Position numbers and translations under genes: made by a program
Assembly: GCA_963757805.1 (NCBI GenBank)
Contig: CAVWSM010000021.1
Location: 1 to 64,000 of the forward strand
Direction of reading: 5' to 3'
From: CAVWSM01 sp963757805
GTDB lineage: Bacteria; Actinomycetota; Actinomycetes; Jiangellales; Jiangellaceae
DNA length: 64,000 nt
Part shown: positions 37,475-46,940 of the stretch, one piece after another
Layout of the letters: every line of letters begins with the position of its first letter
How positions within the stretch are numbered: position 1 is the first letter of the stretch
Notes under the pieces: generated by a model
Seen by the model: only the letters and a program-made list of their open reading frames with translations
What the model was told of the DNA's origin: nothing
Databases searched by the model: none

Positions 37475-40395
37475 GAGAAATCAGTCGAGACCTGTCGGCA
37501 GCGGGTGGGATCCTGCCTGATATGGCATTGAGCGGGGGACCATTCGTCGGCCGTGACTCGGAGCGGGCGGCACTGCGTGCTGCCTCCGAACGAGCCCGCG
37601 CAGGCGAGCACACTCTGGTCTTGCTCGGCGGCGAGGCTGGCATAGGAAAGAGCCGGCTCGTGCGCGGCTTCGCCGACGAGCTCGACGTGCCCGTGCTCTG
37701 GGGTGACTGCGTCGAGCTGGGACCCGAGGGCCTGTCGTTCGCGCCGTTCACCGCGATCCTGCGACAGCTGCTCCGGTCGGCCGGGCGGGAGACGTTCGAG
37801 TCCTGGGTCCCAGGCGGACTCGGCGTGCTCGCGCGGGTGCTGCCTGAGTTGGGTGAGGTCACGACAGCCGATCCCGAGACGGTGCGGACGCTGCTCTACG
37901 ACTATGTCCAGCTTGCGCTCGAGGGCTACACCGGCGAGCAGCCGCTGGTGCTCGTGGTCGAGGACGCGCACTGGGCCGACCGCGGCACGCGGGAGCTGCT
38001 GGCCTTCCTCGCCCGGCGCATGTCGGCGACCCGGCTGCTCGTGATCGTGACCTATCGCACCGACGAGCTGCACCGCACCCACCCGTTGCGGCCCTGGCTG
38101 GCTGAGATGGGCCGACTGCCCATCGTGGAGCGCGTCCAGCTGGCCGGTCTCCCGCGCCGCGAGGTGGCCGAGCTGAGCGAGTCGCTCATGGGCCGGGAAC
38201 CGAGCATGAGCGAGCTCGACGTGATCGTCGAGCGCACCGACGGCAACCCGCTGTTCATCGAGACTCTTGCCGGGTCCACGGACGACGTTGCAGTCCCCGA
38301 CTCGTTGCGTGACCTCTTGGTGCGTGGGGTCGAGCGGCTCCCCGACGAAACGCGGAGCGTGCTGCGCGTCGCTGCCGCCGGCGGACGCCGCGTCACCCAT
38401 CGGCTGCTGCTCTCGGTCACCGAGCTGTCCGAGGACGCGTTGGCCGAGGCCGTGCGACCGGCGGTCGACGCGCGCGTGATCCTGGCCGACGAGGAGGGCT
38501 ATGCCTTCCGCCACGCGTTGATCCACGAGGCGGTCCACGGCGACCTGCTGCCGGGGGAGCGGACCCGGCTGCACACCCGGTTCGCTGAAGCGCTCGACCG
38601 CGACCCCTCCCTCGTTCCCGCCGGGCGGGCCGCGCTGGAGACCGCGCACCACTGGTATGCGGCGGGCGACCAGACCTGGGCGTTGATCTCGGCATGGCAG
38701 GCGGCGCACGACCCTCGGCTCGGGCCCACGGCCCGCCTCAAGCTGGTCGAGCGTGTGCTCGAGCTGTGGTCGCGGGTCGCTGACGCCGGCACGCACCTGG
38801 GTGTCGACCACGTGGCAGTGCTCGAGCAGGCTGTTCGGGCCGCGTCACGAGCCGCCTACAACAAGCGTGCCCTCGCCTTGTCCGCGGAAGCCCTCGAGGA
38901 GCTGGGCAGCGACCCCGACGTCGGTCGGCGCGCGCTGCTGCACAGCCGCCGCGCCGAGCTGCTGCTCGGCCAAGCCCGGCCTGGATGGCGGGCAGAGATG
39001 GAGACCGCGCGGCAGCTTTTGGTCGCCGAGCCCGACGGTCCGGTCAAGGCTCAGGTCTGGGCCGACATTGCGTGCCACGCGGAGCCCGAGGAGTCAGTGG
39101 AGCTGGCCCGGGCGGCAGTGGCCATGGCCGGCGACGACGAGGCAGTCCCCGGGTTCGATGACGTCCCGGTCACCCTTCACGTGCGCATCACACTCGCATC
39201 GGCTCTGATCGATGCAGGCGCCGTCGACGAGGCCTTCGCCGTCCTCCGGGAGGCGCAGTCGATGGACAGGGCGGGGGGTGAGCGTTTCCGCCACCGCATC
39301 GCCACGACTGAGTCCGACATGCTCGAGAAGATCGGCCGGTCCGAGGATGCGGCGCGGGTGGCGCGGCAGGGTCTGGCTCCCGCTGGCAGTCCTCCGCTGA
39401 GCGTGAAGTACGGCTCGCTGCTCGCCATCAACGAGTCGGAGCCGCTCGTCTCGTTGGGTCGTTGGGCCGAAGCAGAGGCCATCGCGTCCAAGGCGCTCGA
39501 GCTCGAGCCGCCGGCCGAGAAGGCCACCTGGCTGAGGTGGGTGCTTGGGCTTGCCGCGCTTGGACATGGCGATGTCGCGACGGCCCGCCGCTACAGCGCG
39601 GCGAGCTCTGCGACGTCGCGCACACTGCAGACTCTTGATCTGCTGCGGGCCGAGATCGAGTTCGCCGACGGCCAGCCAAGACAAGCGCTCGAGCTTGTGC
39701 TGGCTGCTGCGCGCGAAGGCCGTCCGGCCGAGGAGCCACGGTATGGCTGGCCGCTCTTGGTGACTGGGGTCCGAGCCGCCCGGTCGTTGCAGCGCAACCA
39801 GGGTGGAAGAGTGATCGATGACCTCGAGGCAGAGCTCGATGAGCTCGAGTCTGCGGCGGGGTCTCTGCGTGTGGTCGGCGACGCGATGCCGGCATGGCGC
39901 GCCACTCTGTTCGCTGAGCTGTCGGCAGCCCGCGGACGCCTCGACGTCGATCTTTGGGAGCAGGCCCTGCGGGCCTGGCAGGGGCTCGGTCGGCCGATGG
40001 CCATCAGTCGCGCACTGGTGGGGCTCGCCGAGGCGCGTGCGGAGGCCGGGGATCGTGACGAGGCCGCGGGGTTGCTGCGCCAGGCCTACGAGGTCGTGGC
40101 TGACCTGGATGTCGAGCCGGTGCGCGCCGAGATCGACCAGATGTCCCGCCGCGTCGGCACGGGCCCAATTGGGGTCGCAGGCTCAGAGGCTGAAGACACG
40201 ATCGGTCTCACCCCTCGCGAGCTGGAGGTGCTCCGACTCGTTACCGCCGGGCGCAGCAACCGGCAGATCGCAGACGAGCTCTTCATCTCGTCCAAGACAG
40301 CAAGCGTCCACGTGTCCAACATCCTCGCCAAGCTCGGCGTCTCGGGCCGCGGCGAGGCAGCGGCGAAGGCCGTTCGGCTGCGGCTGTTCGCCTGA
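37471..40395 (+). CDS. LuxR-family ATP-binding (LAL/AAA) transcriptional regulator
   Basis: A 974-residue regulator. An AAA ATPase module near the N terminus has GGPFVGRDSERAALR and Walker A GEAGIGKS at 54-61, with a Walker B-like VLVVEDAHWAD near 170. A long helical, TPR-like middle follows. A LuxR-type helix-turn-helix lies at about 913-974 (LTPRELEVLRLVTAGRSNRQIADELFISSKTASVHVSNIL). Proteins of this kind activate carbon, stress or secondary-metabolite genes in response to unknown ligands. It overlaps the upstream small gene by four bases. No obvious target besides its own operon is visible. Confidence 0.92.
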   Translation: MREISRDLSAAGGILPDMALSGGPFVGRDSERAALRAASERARAGEHTLVLLGGEAGIGKSRLVRGFADELDVPVLWGDCVELGPEGLSFAPFTAILRQLLRSAGRETFESWVPGGLGVLARVLPELGEVTTADPETVRTLLYDYVQLALEGYTGEQPLVLVVEDAHWADRGTRELLAFLARRMSATRLLVIVTYRTDELHRTHPLRPWLAEMGRLPIVERVQLAGLPRREVAELSESLMGREPSMSELDVIVERTDGNPLFIETLAGSTDDVAVPDSLRDLLVRGVERLPDETRSVLRVAAAGGRRVTHRLLLSVTELSEDALAEAVRPAVDARVILADEEGYAFRHALIHEAVHGDLLPGERTRLHTRFAEALDRDPSLVPAGRAALETAHHWYAAGDQTWALISAWQAAHDPRLGPTARLKLVERVLELWSRVADAGTHLGVDHVAVLEQAVRAASRAAYNKRALALSAEALEELGSDPDVGRRALLHSRRAELLLGQARPGWRAEMETARQLLVAEPDGPVKAQVWADIACHAEPEESVELARAAVAMAGDDEAVPGFDDVPVTLHVRITLASALIDAGAVDEAFAVLREAQSMDRAGGERFRHRIATTESDMLEKIGRSEDAARVARQGLAPAGSPPLSVKYGSLLAINESEPLVSLGRWAEAEAIASKALELEPPAEKATWLRWVLGLAALGHGDVATARRYSAASSATSRTLQTLDLLRAEIEFADGQPRQALELVLAAAREGRPAEEPRYGWPLLVTGVRAARSLQRNQGGRVIDDLEAELDELESAAGSLRVVGDAMPAWRATLFAELSAARGRLDVDLWEQALRAWQGLGRPMAISRALVGLAEARAEAGDRDEAAGLLRQAYEVVADLDVEPVRAEIDQMSRRVGTGPIGVAGSEAEDTIGLTPRELEVLRLVTAGRSNRQIADELFISSKTASVHVSNILAKLGVSGRGEAAAKAVRLRLFA

Positions 40396-40541
40396 ACCAC
40401 CGCCGGCGCGACACCTATGGGCCGGGTGTCGCGCCGCGGTGCGTTCCACTGAGGGCACGAAGTTGACCCCAGTGGAACGGGGGCTGGCAGCGACCTCCCC
40501 CGAGTGGGCGTACCAACCCGGCCGCACGGATTCGTGCCAAG

Positions 40542-40910
40542 GTGGGACGCGTGATCGTGGGTGTGGGCATCGACGTGGTCGACGTCGCGCGGTTCGCCGA
40601 GACGCTCGAGCGCCAGCCGGGGCTGCGGGAGCGGTTGTTCACGCCGGAGGAGCGAGAGCGCCGCATTGCGTCGCTCGCCGCGCGTTTTGCCGCCAAGGAG
40701 GCGCTGTCCAAGGCGCTCGGTGCCCCCGCGGGGCTGTCCTGGCAAGACGCCGAGGTCGTGACGGACGACAACGGTCGGCCCTGGTTCGAGGTGCGCGACA
40801 GCGTTGCCAACCGATGCAAGGTGCTCGGGGTGGAGCAGATCCACTTGTCGCTCTCGCACGACGCAGGAATCGCCTCGGCCATGGTGGTGCTCGAAGGCCC
40901 GCCGTCGTGA
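40542..40910 (+). CDS. acpS: Holo-[acyl-carrier-protein] synthase
   Basis: AcpS transfers the phosphopantetheine arm from coenzyme A to acyl carrier protein. It has 122 residues. The metal-binding Asp is in GIDVVD (Asp11) and the catalytic Glu in FAAKEALSKA (Glu53). The C-terminal IHLSLSHDAGIASA motif is typical. GTG 40542 and GTG 40551 are both possible starts. The stop overlaps the nnr GTG. Confidence 0.95.
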   Translation: MGRVIVGVGIDVVDVARFAETLERQPGLRERLFTPEERERRIASLAARFAAKEALSKALGAPAGLSWQDAEVVTDDNGRPWFEVRDSVANRCKVLGVEQIHLSLSHDAGIASAMVVLEGPPS

Positions 40911-42334
40911 TCGGCGCCTGGCGCGTCGAGCAGATCCGCGCGGCCGAGTCGGCGCTGATGGCCACCCTGCCGCCAGGCACCCTTATGCAGCGTGCGGCCG
41001 CCGGGCTCGCGACCGCGTGCGCAGAGCTCCTCGACGGCCCGTACGGCGCACGCGTTCTGCTCCTCGTGGGAGCGGGAGACAACGGCGGTGACACGCTGTA
41101 CGCGGGGGCGCGGCTCGCGCAGCGCGGCGCACGGGTGGACGCGGTGCTGCTGGGCGGCGACCGCACGCACCACGCGGGGCTCGAAGCCCTTCGCAACGCC
41201 GGCGGACGCGTGGCCGACCCGGACGCAAACGAAGTCCGTGCGCTCGCCGAACGAGCCCATCTCGCCCTCGACGGGATCGTCGGCATCGGGGGCACCCCGG
41301 GGCTGCGGCCGGCGGCCGAGAAGGCCGTCGCAGCCGTGGCGGACGCAGGCGTGCCCGTCATCGCGGTGGACCTGCCGTCCGGTATCGGGGTCGACAGCGG
41401 CGAGACCCCGGCAAGCCACGTCCACGCCGATCTCACCGTCACGTTCGGTGCCTACAAGGTGGGGCTGCTGATCGATCCTGGCGCGACCGCGGCCGGGCCG
41501 ATCCGGCTGATCGACATCGGCCTCGGTCCCTACCTCACCGAGCCGCCCGAGCTCGAGGCGCTCGAGGCACCCGACGTACGCGCCTTGCTTCCGCACCCCG
41601 GGCGCACCAGCCACAAGTACAGCCGCGGAGTCGTCGGCGTGAACGCCGGCTCGGCCGCCTATACCGGGGCGGCCCTGCTCGCCGTCGGCGCGGCGGCACG
41701 GGGCGGGGCGGGCATGGTCAGGTACAACGGGCCCGACCGCGTTGCCGACCTTGTGCGACAGCACTGGCCCGAGGCTGTCATCGGAACTGGCCAGGTGCAG
41801 GCGTGGGTGTTCGGGCCGGGGGTGCCCGCGGACGACGAGGGCGCGCGGCGGTTCCAGGAGGTGGTCGACACAGGCGTCCCCGTCGTCGTCGACGCCGGCG
41901 GCCTGGAACTCACACAAGGGCCGCTACCAGTGCCGGCGCTGCTCACGCCGCACGAGGGCGAGCTGGCCCGCCTGCTGGGTGTCGAACGGGAGCAGGTGTC
42001 GGCTCGGCGGCTCGAGCACGCGCGGCGCGCTGCGACCGAGCTGCAGGCGACCGTGCTGCTCAAGGGGGCAACCACGCTCGTGGTCGAGCCGGGCGGACGG
42101 GCACGGGTCAACCGCACCGGGACCCCCGCGCTCGCTACAGCCGGGTCGGGCGACGTGCTGTCCGGCCTCGCCGGCGCCCTGCTGGCCGGAGGACTGTCAC
42201 CGGTCGACGCAGGATCGGTCGCGGCCTACCTGCACGGGGTCGCCGGGTCCATCGCCGGCCGGGAGGCCGGGTCGCCCACCGCGACAGATCTGCTCGATGC
42301 TGTGCCGCGTGCGCTGCTCGAGCACCTCGACTGA
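40907..42334 (+). CDS. nnr: Bifunctional NAD(P)HX epimerase/dehydratase
   Basis: This enzyme repairs hydrated NADH and NADPH. The N-terminal epimerase domain (about 1-210) contains GAGDNGGDTLYAGA and VDLPSGIGVDSG. The C-terminal ADP/ATP-dependent dehydratase domain (about 225-475) contains GRTSHKYSRGVVGV, LTPHEGELARLLG and TAGSGDVLSGLAGALLAGG near residue 411. The product is 475 residues. The GTG start overlaps the acpS stop. The acpS-nnr-alr order is common in actinobacteria. Confidence 0.95.
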   Translation: MIGAWRVEQIRAAESALMATLPPGTLMQRAAAGLATACAELLDGPYGARVLLLVGAGDNGGDTLYAGARLAQRGARVDAVLLGGDRTHHAGLEALRNAGGRVADPDANEVRALAERAHLALDGIVGIGGTPGLRPAAEKAVAAVADAGVPVIAVDLPSGIGVDSGETPASHVHADLTVTFGAYKVGLLIDPGATAAGPIRLIDIGLGPYLTEPPELEALEAPDVRALLPHPGRTSHKYSRGVVGVNAGSAAYTGAALLAVGAAARGGAGMVRYNGPDRVADLVRQHWPEAVIGTGQVQAWVFGPGVPADDEGARRFQEVVDTGVPVVVDAGGLELTQGPLPVPALLTPHEGELARLLGVEREQVSARRLEHARRAATELQATVLLKGATTLVVEPGGRARVNRTGTPALATAGSGDVLSGLAGALLAGGLSPVDAGSVAAYLHGVAGSIAGREAGSPTATDLLDAVPRALLEHLD

Positions 42335-42346
42335 CAGAATCAGCGA

Positions 42347-43501
42347 ATGGCCGACACCCCAGTAGCGCATGCCGAGGTGCGGGTCGACCTGACCGCGATC
42401 CGGGACAACGTCGCGGCCCTCGCCGACCATGCGCCGGGCGCGCAGGTGATGGCTGTCGTCAAGGCCGACGGCTACGGCCACGGCCTGGTGCCGAGCGCCC
42501 GCGCCGCGCTGGCCGGTGGTGCCACGTGGCTGGGCACCGCCGTGCTGCCGGAGGCTCTGATGCTCCGGGAGGCCGGTGTCGGCGGTCGCATCCTGTGCTG
42601 GCTGGCTGGCCCCGGAGAGCGCTGGGCCGACGCGGTCGAGGCCGACATCGACGTGACCGCCTCGTCGGTCGCCACGATCGAGGAGGTCGCCGCCGCAGCC
42701 GTCGCCGTCGGCCGTCCCGCACGCCTGCACATCAAGATCGACACCGGGCTCAGCCGCAACGGAGCCACGGTCGAGGAGTGGCCGAGCGTCGTCGATGCGG
42801 CGCTCAAGGCCGAGGCCGACGGGGCCGTGCGGCTGGTCGGGGTGATGTCCCACTTCGCGCTCGCCGACGCGCCACAGCACCCGACGATCGCGCACCAGAC
42901 GCAGGTGTTCCGCGAGGCCACCGAGCTCGCCGAGGCCCGTGGTGCTCATCTCGAGGTGCGGCATATCGCCAACTCGGCGGCCACGCTCACGCTGCCTGAG
43001 GCGCACTTCGACCTCGTCCGACCCGGGCTCGCGGTTTACGGGCTGAGCCCGGTGCCCGACGTTGCCGGGCCGGCCGAGCTCGGCCTGCGGCCGGCGATGA
43101 CGGTGCGGGCGCGGCTCGCCAACGTCAAGCGGGTCGCGGCCGGGCAGGGAGTCTCGTACGGCCACGAGTACGTCACCGAGCGGGAGACGACGCTGGGTCT
43201 CGTCCCCCTCGGTTATGCCGATGGCGTCCCACGTGCCGCGACCAACACCGGGCCCGTGCTTGCCGCCGGTCGGGTGCGCCGCGTCGCGGGGCGGGTGTGC
43301 ATGGACCAGTTCGTCGTCGATCTCGACGACGATCCGGCGGCGATCGGTGACGAGGTCGAGCTGTTCGGCGCCGGGTCCGACGGTGCACCGACAGCAGAGG
43401 ACTGGGCGAAGGCCACCGGGACGATCTCCTACGAGATAGTTACGCGGATGGCGCCGCGACTGCCACGCACCTATATCGGCGCAGAGGAGGTGGGGATGTG
43501 A
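42347..43501 (+). CDS. alr: Alanine racemase
   Basis: Alr makes D-alanine for peptidoglycan, using pyridoxal phosphate. It has 384 residues. The PLP lysine is Lys39 in VVKADGYGHG. The catalytic tyrosine is in GVSYGHEYVTER, and GRVCMDQFVVDL follows. It is 12 bases after nnr. Its TGA overlaps the GTG of the next gene. Confidence 0.97.
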   Translation: MADTPVAHAEVRVDLTAIRDNVAALADHAPGAQVMAVVKADGYGHGLVPSARAALAGGATWLGTAVLPEALMLREAGVGGRILCWLAGPGERWADAVEADIDVTASSVATIEEVAAAAVAVGRPARLHIKIDTGLSRNGATVEEWPSVVDAALKAEADGAVRLVGVMSHFALADAPQHPTIAHQTQVFREATELAEARGAHLEVRHIANSAATLTLPEAHFDLVRPGLAVYGLSPVPDVAGPAELGLRPAMTVRARLANVKRVAAGQGVSYGHEYVTERETTLGLVPLGYADGVPRAATNTGPVLAAGRVRRVAGRVCMDQFVVDLDDDPAAIGDEVELFGAGSDGAPTAEDWAKATGTISYEIVTRMAPRLPRTYIGAEEVGM

Positions 43502-44625
43502 CCCGTGGTGGTCTCACACGCACCGCGGCTGTTGTCGGCGCCTCTGTTGGCGTCGCTGCTGCCGGCGCTGCTGTCGGCTTGGTCACCCGCCGTTATCTCG
43601 CCGCGCGCGCACAGCAGGAACCCGACCCTTACGTCGATGAGCCGTTCGGCCGCCTGCGTGGCACCCCGGTCAACGTTCGTACCGATGACGGAGTGCGGCT
43701 GCACGCAGAGGTGGACGAGCCGGTGGAGTGGCCGCCCGGTCCCCAGCTGACGATCGTCCTCTGCCACGGGTTCGCGCTCAACCTCGACGAGTGGCACTTC
43801 CAACGTCGCGCTCTTCGGTCGCTGGGCCGGGTCGTCGCGTGGGACCAGCGCTCGCACGGCCGCTCGCAGCGCGCGGCGGGCAAGGCCCATGACAACGAGC
43901 GGCTCACCCGCGACCTCGAGCAGGTGCTCGAGCAGGTGGTGCCTGAGGGCCCGATCGTGCTCATCGGCCACTCGATGGGCGGCATGACGATCCTCGGGCT
44001 CGCAGAACGCCGCCCGGAGCTGTTCGGCCCACGTGTTGTCGGGGTCGGGCTAGTGGCGACCAGCGCCGGGCGGCTGTCCGAGGTGCCGATCCTCGTCCGC
44101 GGCCCTCTGGGGCGGCTGGCCCACCGCGCGGCGCCGCCGCTGGCCGCGATCCTCGCCCGCCAGCCCGAGCTTGTGGAGCATGGCCGCAAGGTCGGGGCCG
44201 ACCTCGCGTTCGCCCTGACGAAGAAGTACTCATACGGCACGGACGTGCCCGACTCCATCGCGCGGTTCTCGGCCGACATGATCGCCCAGACTCCGATCGA
44301 CGTTGTGGCCGACCTGCTGCCCAACTTCGACTCGTACGACGCGACCGACGGCATCAAGGTCCTCGATGACGTTCCGACCACGATCATCGGTGCCGACCGC
44401 GACCTGATCACGCCGGTCGAGCACAGCCGCCGGCTTGCCGAGCTGCTGCCGTCGGCGACCTACATCGAGGTGCCGGACAGCGGGCACCAGGTCCTGCTCG
44501 AGCATCCCGAGGTGGTGACCGAGGCGCTGATCGAGCTGGTCAAGCGGGCGGCCGCGACGGTGCCCAAGCCGGCTGCTCGTCGTGCTCGCCGCGACGGCCG
44601 CAGCAGCCGCCGGCGTTCGACGTGA
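43498..44625 (+). CDS. Alpha/beta hydrolase with N-terminal membrane anchor
   Basis: A 375-residue hydrolase. A hydrophobic segment at about 8-30 probably anchors it in the membrane. The fold shows the oxyanion region LCHGFALNLDEWHFQ, nucleophile elbow GHSMGG (Ser159), the acid in GADRDLITP and the catalytic His in DSGHQVLLEHP. The substrate cannot be inferred. It overlaps alr and the UDG gene at its two ends, so it is part of the same transcript. The C-terminal tail is rich in Arg. Confidence 0.88.
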   Translation: MTRGGLTRTAAVVGASVGVAAAGAAVGLVTRRYLAARAQQEPDPYVDEPFGRLRGTPVNVRTDDGVRLHAEVDEPVEWPPGPQLTIVLCHGFALNLDEWHFQRRALRSLGRVVAWDQRSHGRSQRAAGKAHDNERLTRDLEQVLEQVVPEGPIVLIGHSMGGMTILGLAERRPELFGPRVVGVGLVATSAGRLSEVPILVRGPLGRLAHRAAPPLAAILARQPELVEHGRKVGADLAFALTKKYSYGTDVPDSIARFSADMIAQTPIDVVADLLPNFDSYDATDGIKVLDDVPTTIIGADRDLITPVEHSRRLAELLPSATYIEVPDSGHQVLLEHPEVVTEALIELVKRAAATVPKPAARRARRDGRSSRRRST

Positions 44626-45224
44626 CGGTCGACCCGGGACGGGTGGCGCCTCTGCTCGGCACGTGGGACGAGCTGACCCAAGTCGTGACGGGCTGCACGG
44701 CCTGCCCTGAGCTGGCAGCCGCTCGCACGCGGGTCGTCCCAGGGGTGGCGCCGAGCGGCGCCCGGGTGCTGCTCATCGGTGAAGCACCCGGCGCGCAGGA
44801 GGACGCCGCCGGACTGCCGTTCGTCGGACGCTCCGGTGCTCTGCTCGACACGCTGCTTGCCGAGGTCGGGCTGCCACGGTCGACCGTGGCCGTCGCCAAC
44901 GTGCTCAAGTGCCGACCGCCGCGCAACCGTACGCCCCGCAAGGCCGAGGTCGAGCGCTGCCGGCCATGGCTCGTACGCCAGATCCAGCTGATCGACCCGA
45001 CCGTCGTGATGACGCTCGGCAGCACCGCGCTGGCGTGGGCGCTGGGATCTGGCGCACGGATCGGCGCGCTCCGCGGGCGGGCACTTCCGTGGAAGGGGCG
45101 GCAGCTGGTCGCGACCTACCATCCGTCGGCCGCGATCCGGTTCGGCCCCAACGGCGCTCCGATGGCGGCCCTCCGCGAAGACCTCAAGATGGTCGCCGCG
45201 CTCCTGGCCGAAGGCGACCAGTGA
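44622..45224 (+). CDS. Uracil-DNA glycosylase, family 4 (Fe-S)
   Basis: This enzyme removes uracil from DNA. The 200-residue product carries the active-site motif GEAPGAQEDAAGLPFVGRSG at about 53-72. Four cysteines, Cys25, Cys28, Cys97 and Cys113, have the spacing of the family's 4Fe-4S cluster. The Cys97 context is VLKCRPPRNRTP. The second motif ATYHPSAAIR is near the end. It overlaps neighbours on both sides. Confidence 0.93.
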   Translation: MTVDPGRVAPLLGTWDELTQVVTGCTACPELAAARTRVVPGVAPSGARVLLIGEAPGAQEDAAGLPFVGRSGALLDTLLAEVGLPRSTVAVANVLKCRPPRNRTPRKAEVERCRPWLVRQIQLIDPTVVMTLGSTALAWALGSGARIGALRGRALPWKGRQLVATYHPSAAIRFGPNGAPMAALREDLKMVAALLAEGDQ

Positions 45225-45730
45225 CCGAAGCCCTCCGGGTGCAGGTGCCGACGGTCGATGAGATGCGCACGTGCGGGGAGCGGCTGGCCACGGTGCTGCG
45301 TGCCGGTGATCTACTCGTCCTCACCGGCGACTTGGGCGCTGGCAAGACCACGTTGACCCAAGGGATCGGCAGCGGGCTGGGCGTCCGCGGCGCCGTCACA
45401 TCCCCGTCGTTCGTCATCGCGCGCGTGCATCCGTCGCTCTCCGGCGGGCCACCGCTGGTGCACGTCGACGCTTACCGGCTCGGTGGCTGGGACGAGCTCG
45501 AGGACCTCGACCTGGAGGCCACGCTCGACGAGGCAGTGACCGTGGTCGAGTGGGGCGAGGGGCTCGCCGAAGGACTTGCCGACGACCGGCTGGAGATTGC
45601 CGTCGTACGCGCCCACGGCGCCGAAATCGACGCAGCCACCGAAGACCACGACCCGCGTCAGCTGCTGATCACACCCGTCGGCGCACGCTGGCGCGACGTC
45701 GAGCTCTCGGCAGTGCTCGGGAAGGATTGA
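45221..45730 (+). CDS. tsaE: tRNA t6A biosynthesis ATPase TsaE
   Basis: TsaE is the ATPase partner of the TsaB-TsaD complex that makes t6A37 in ANN-decoding tRNAs. From GTG 45221 it has 169 residues. Walker A is GDLGAGKT at 36-43. SPSFVIARVH and the HVDAYRLGGWDELEDLDLE motif follow. The start overlaps the UDG stop and is four bases before tsaB. Confidence 0.94.
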   Translation: MTEALRVQVPTVDEMRTCGERLATVLRAGDLLVLTGDLGAGKTTLTQGIGSGLGVRGAVTSPSFVIARVHPSLSGGPPLVHVDAYRLGGWDELEDLDLEATLDEAVTVVEWGEGLAEGLADDRLEIAVVRAHGAEIDAATEDHDPRQLLITPVGARWRDVELSAVLGKD

Positions 45731-45734
45731 GCCC

Positions 45735-46368
45735 GTGCTCCTCGCCCTCGACACATCCACTGCGGCGGTCACCGTAGCGCTGCATGACGGCGAGTCCGTG
45801 GTTGCCGAGTCGACGGTCGTCGACGCGATGCGGCACGGCGAGCTCGTCGCGCCAGGAGTCGCCGAAGTGCTGACGCTGGCCGGCGTGAAGGCGCAAGCGA
45901 TCAGCCGTATCGCTGTCGGAGTCGGACCGGGGCCTTTCACCGGGCTACGCGTCGGCATCGTCACCGGGCGCACCCTCGGGGCGGTGCTGGGCGTGCCGGT
46001 CGTGGGCGTCTGCTCGCTCGACGCGCTGGCCCAGTCCGTAGCCGTCGACGGCGCGTTTCTGGTCGCCACCGATGCCCGACGCAGAGAGGTCTACTGGGCG
46101 GCCTACGCCGCGGCTCGGCGGCGTGTTGACGGGCCGTACGTGGCGCGCCCGGCCGACGCGGCCAGCGAGCTTCCGACCGCGGGGCGAGGACCGCGGCTCT
46201 ACCCGGAGTTCTTCCCGGTTCCGATCGACCCGGAGTTCCCTTCCGCAGGGAGCGCTGGCTGCCGCGGTCGTCACTCAGTCGGTCGAGCTCCTCGAGCCGG
46301 AGCCGCTGTACCTGCGCCGACCCGACGTCGCCGTACCCGCGGCCCGCAAGCGGGTCACCCCCGCGTGA
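45735..46368 (+). CDS. tsaB: t6A biosynthesis protein TsaB (one-base frame change)
   Basis: TsaB is the non-catalytic partner of TsaD. The N terminus MLLALDTSTAAVTVALHDG and GVGPGPFTGLRVGIVTGR are typical. Near 46245 the frame shifts by one extra base. The C-terminal QGALAAAVVTQSVELLEPEPLYLRRPDVAVP lies in the other frame and stops at 46368. The corrected length is 210 residues. As read, the frame runs into rimI and would look like a TsaB-RimI fusion. The normal overlap with the rimI GTG at 46365 argues that the shift is an error. Confidence 0.88.
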
Positions 46369-46838
46369 GCGTCGACATCCGGCCGATGCAGGTGGCTGAT
46401 CTGCCTGCCGTGCTGGCGCTGGAGCCGAGGCTGTTCCCGTACGACACCTGGACCGAGGCGACGTGGCAGGAGGAGCTCGCGGGCGTGCCCGACACGCGGT
46501 ACTACCTCGTCGCGGAGGACGCCGGCGTGATCGTCGGCTACGCCGGGCTGATGCTGTCGATCGACCAGGCTGACCTGCAGACCATCGGAGTCGAGCCCGG
46601 CAAGCAAGGGCGCGGAGTCGGGCGGGTGCTGCTGACGGCGTTGGTCACCGAAGCGCGGGCGAGGCGGGGTGCCGACCTGTTGCTCGAGGTCCGCGCGGAC
46701 AACACACCCGCGCTGCACCTGTATGAGTCGTACGGCTTCGAACGCATCGCCCGACGGCGCGCCTACTACACCGGCGCCGACGGCACACGGATCGACGCGC
46801 TCGTGCTGCGGCTCAGGCTGAGCCGGGTGGCGGAATGA
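46365..46838 (+). CDS. rimI: Ribosomal-protein-alanine N-acetyltransferase
   Basis: RimI is a GNAT acetyltransferase that modifies the N-terminal alanine of S18. The GTG start (46365) overlaps the tsaB stop. At 157 residues it is family length. The acetyl-CoA binding segment is IGVEPGKQGRGVGRVLLTALV. ALHLYESYGFERIARRRAYY is near the end. The final codons GCG GAA TGA lie within the IS30 terminal repeat, so the native C terminus may have been altered by the insertion. Confidence 0.93.
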   Translation: MSVDIRPMQVADLPAVLALEPRLFPYDTWTEATWQEELAGVPDTRYYLVAEDAGVIVGYAGLMLSIDQADLQTIGVEPGKQGRGVGRVLLTALVTEARARRGADLLLEVRADNTPALHLYESYGFERIARRRAYYTGADGTRIDALVLRLRLSRVAE

Positions 46839-46862
46839 TCACGTCCAGCAGGGTTGTCCCCG
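46829..46862 (+). repeat. Left terminal repeat of IS30 element
   Basis: The outer 23 bases (from GCGGAATGATCACG) are matched inverted at 48155-48178 with few mismatches. The whole 34 bases match 17464-17497 at 29 positions. The rimI stop codon lies inside it. Confidence 0.75.
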
Positions 46863-46940
46863 GAGGGCTAGGCCTTAAGGCCTGTCAGTGCGGGGTCAGA
46901 CCTGCGCGGCCTCAGGGGGTCGTCGCAACGCCCTGACTGA

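Noticed and set aside
37471..40395. LAL regulator as part of a secondary-metabolite cluster
   Set aside because: No biosynthetic genes lie beside it. Its neighbours are glmS and acpS-alr housekeeping genes.
39818..42334. Long frame joining the end of the LAL gene to nnr
   Set aside because: The part before 40907 is a shadow of the LAL and acpS genes. The nnr product starts at GTG 40907.
45735..46838. Apparent TsaB-RimI fusion protein in one continuous frame
   Set aside because: The middle of the frame is low-complexity Arg/Ala/Pro. The other frame carries the true TsaB C terminus up to 46368 and overlaps the rimI GTG. It is a frameshift artefact.
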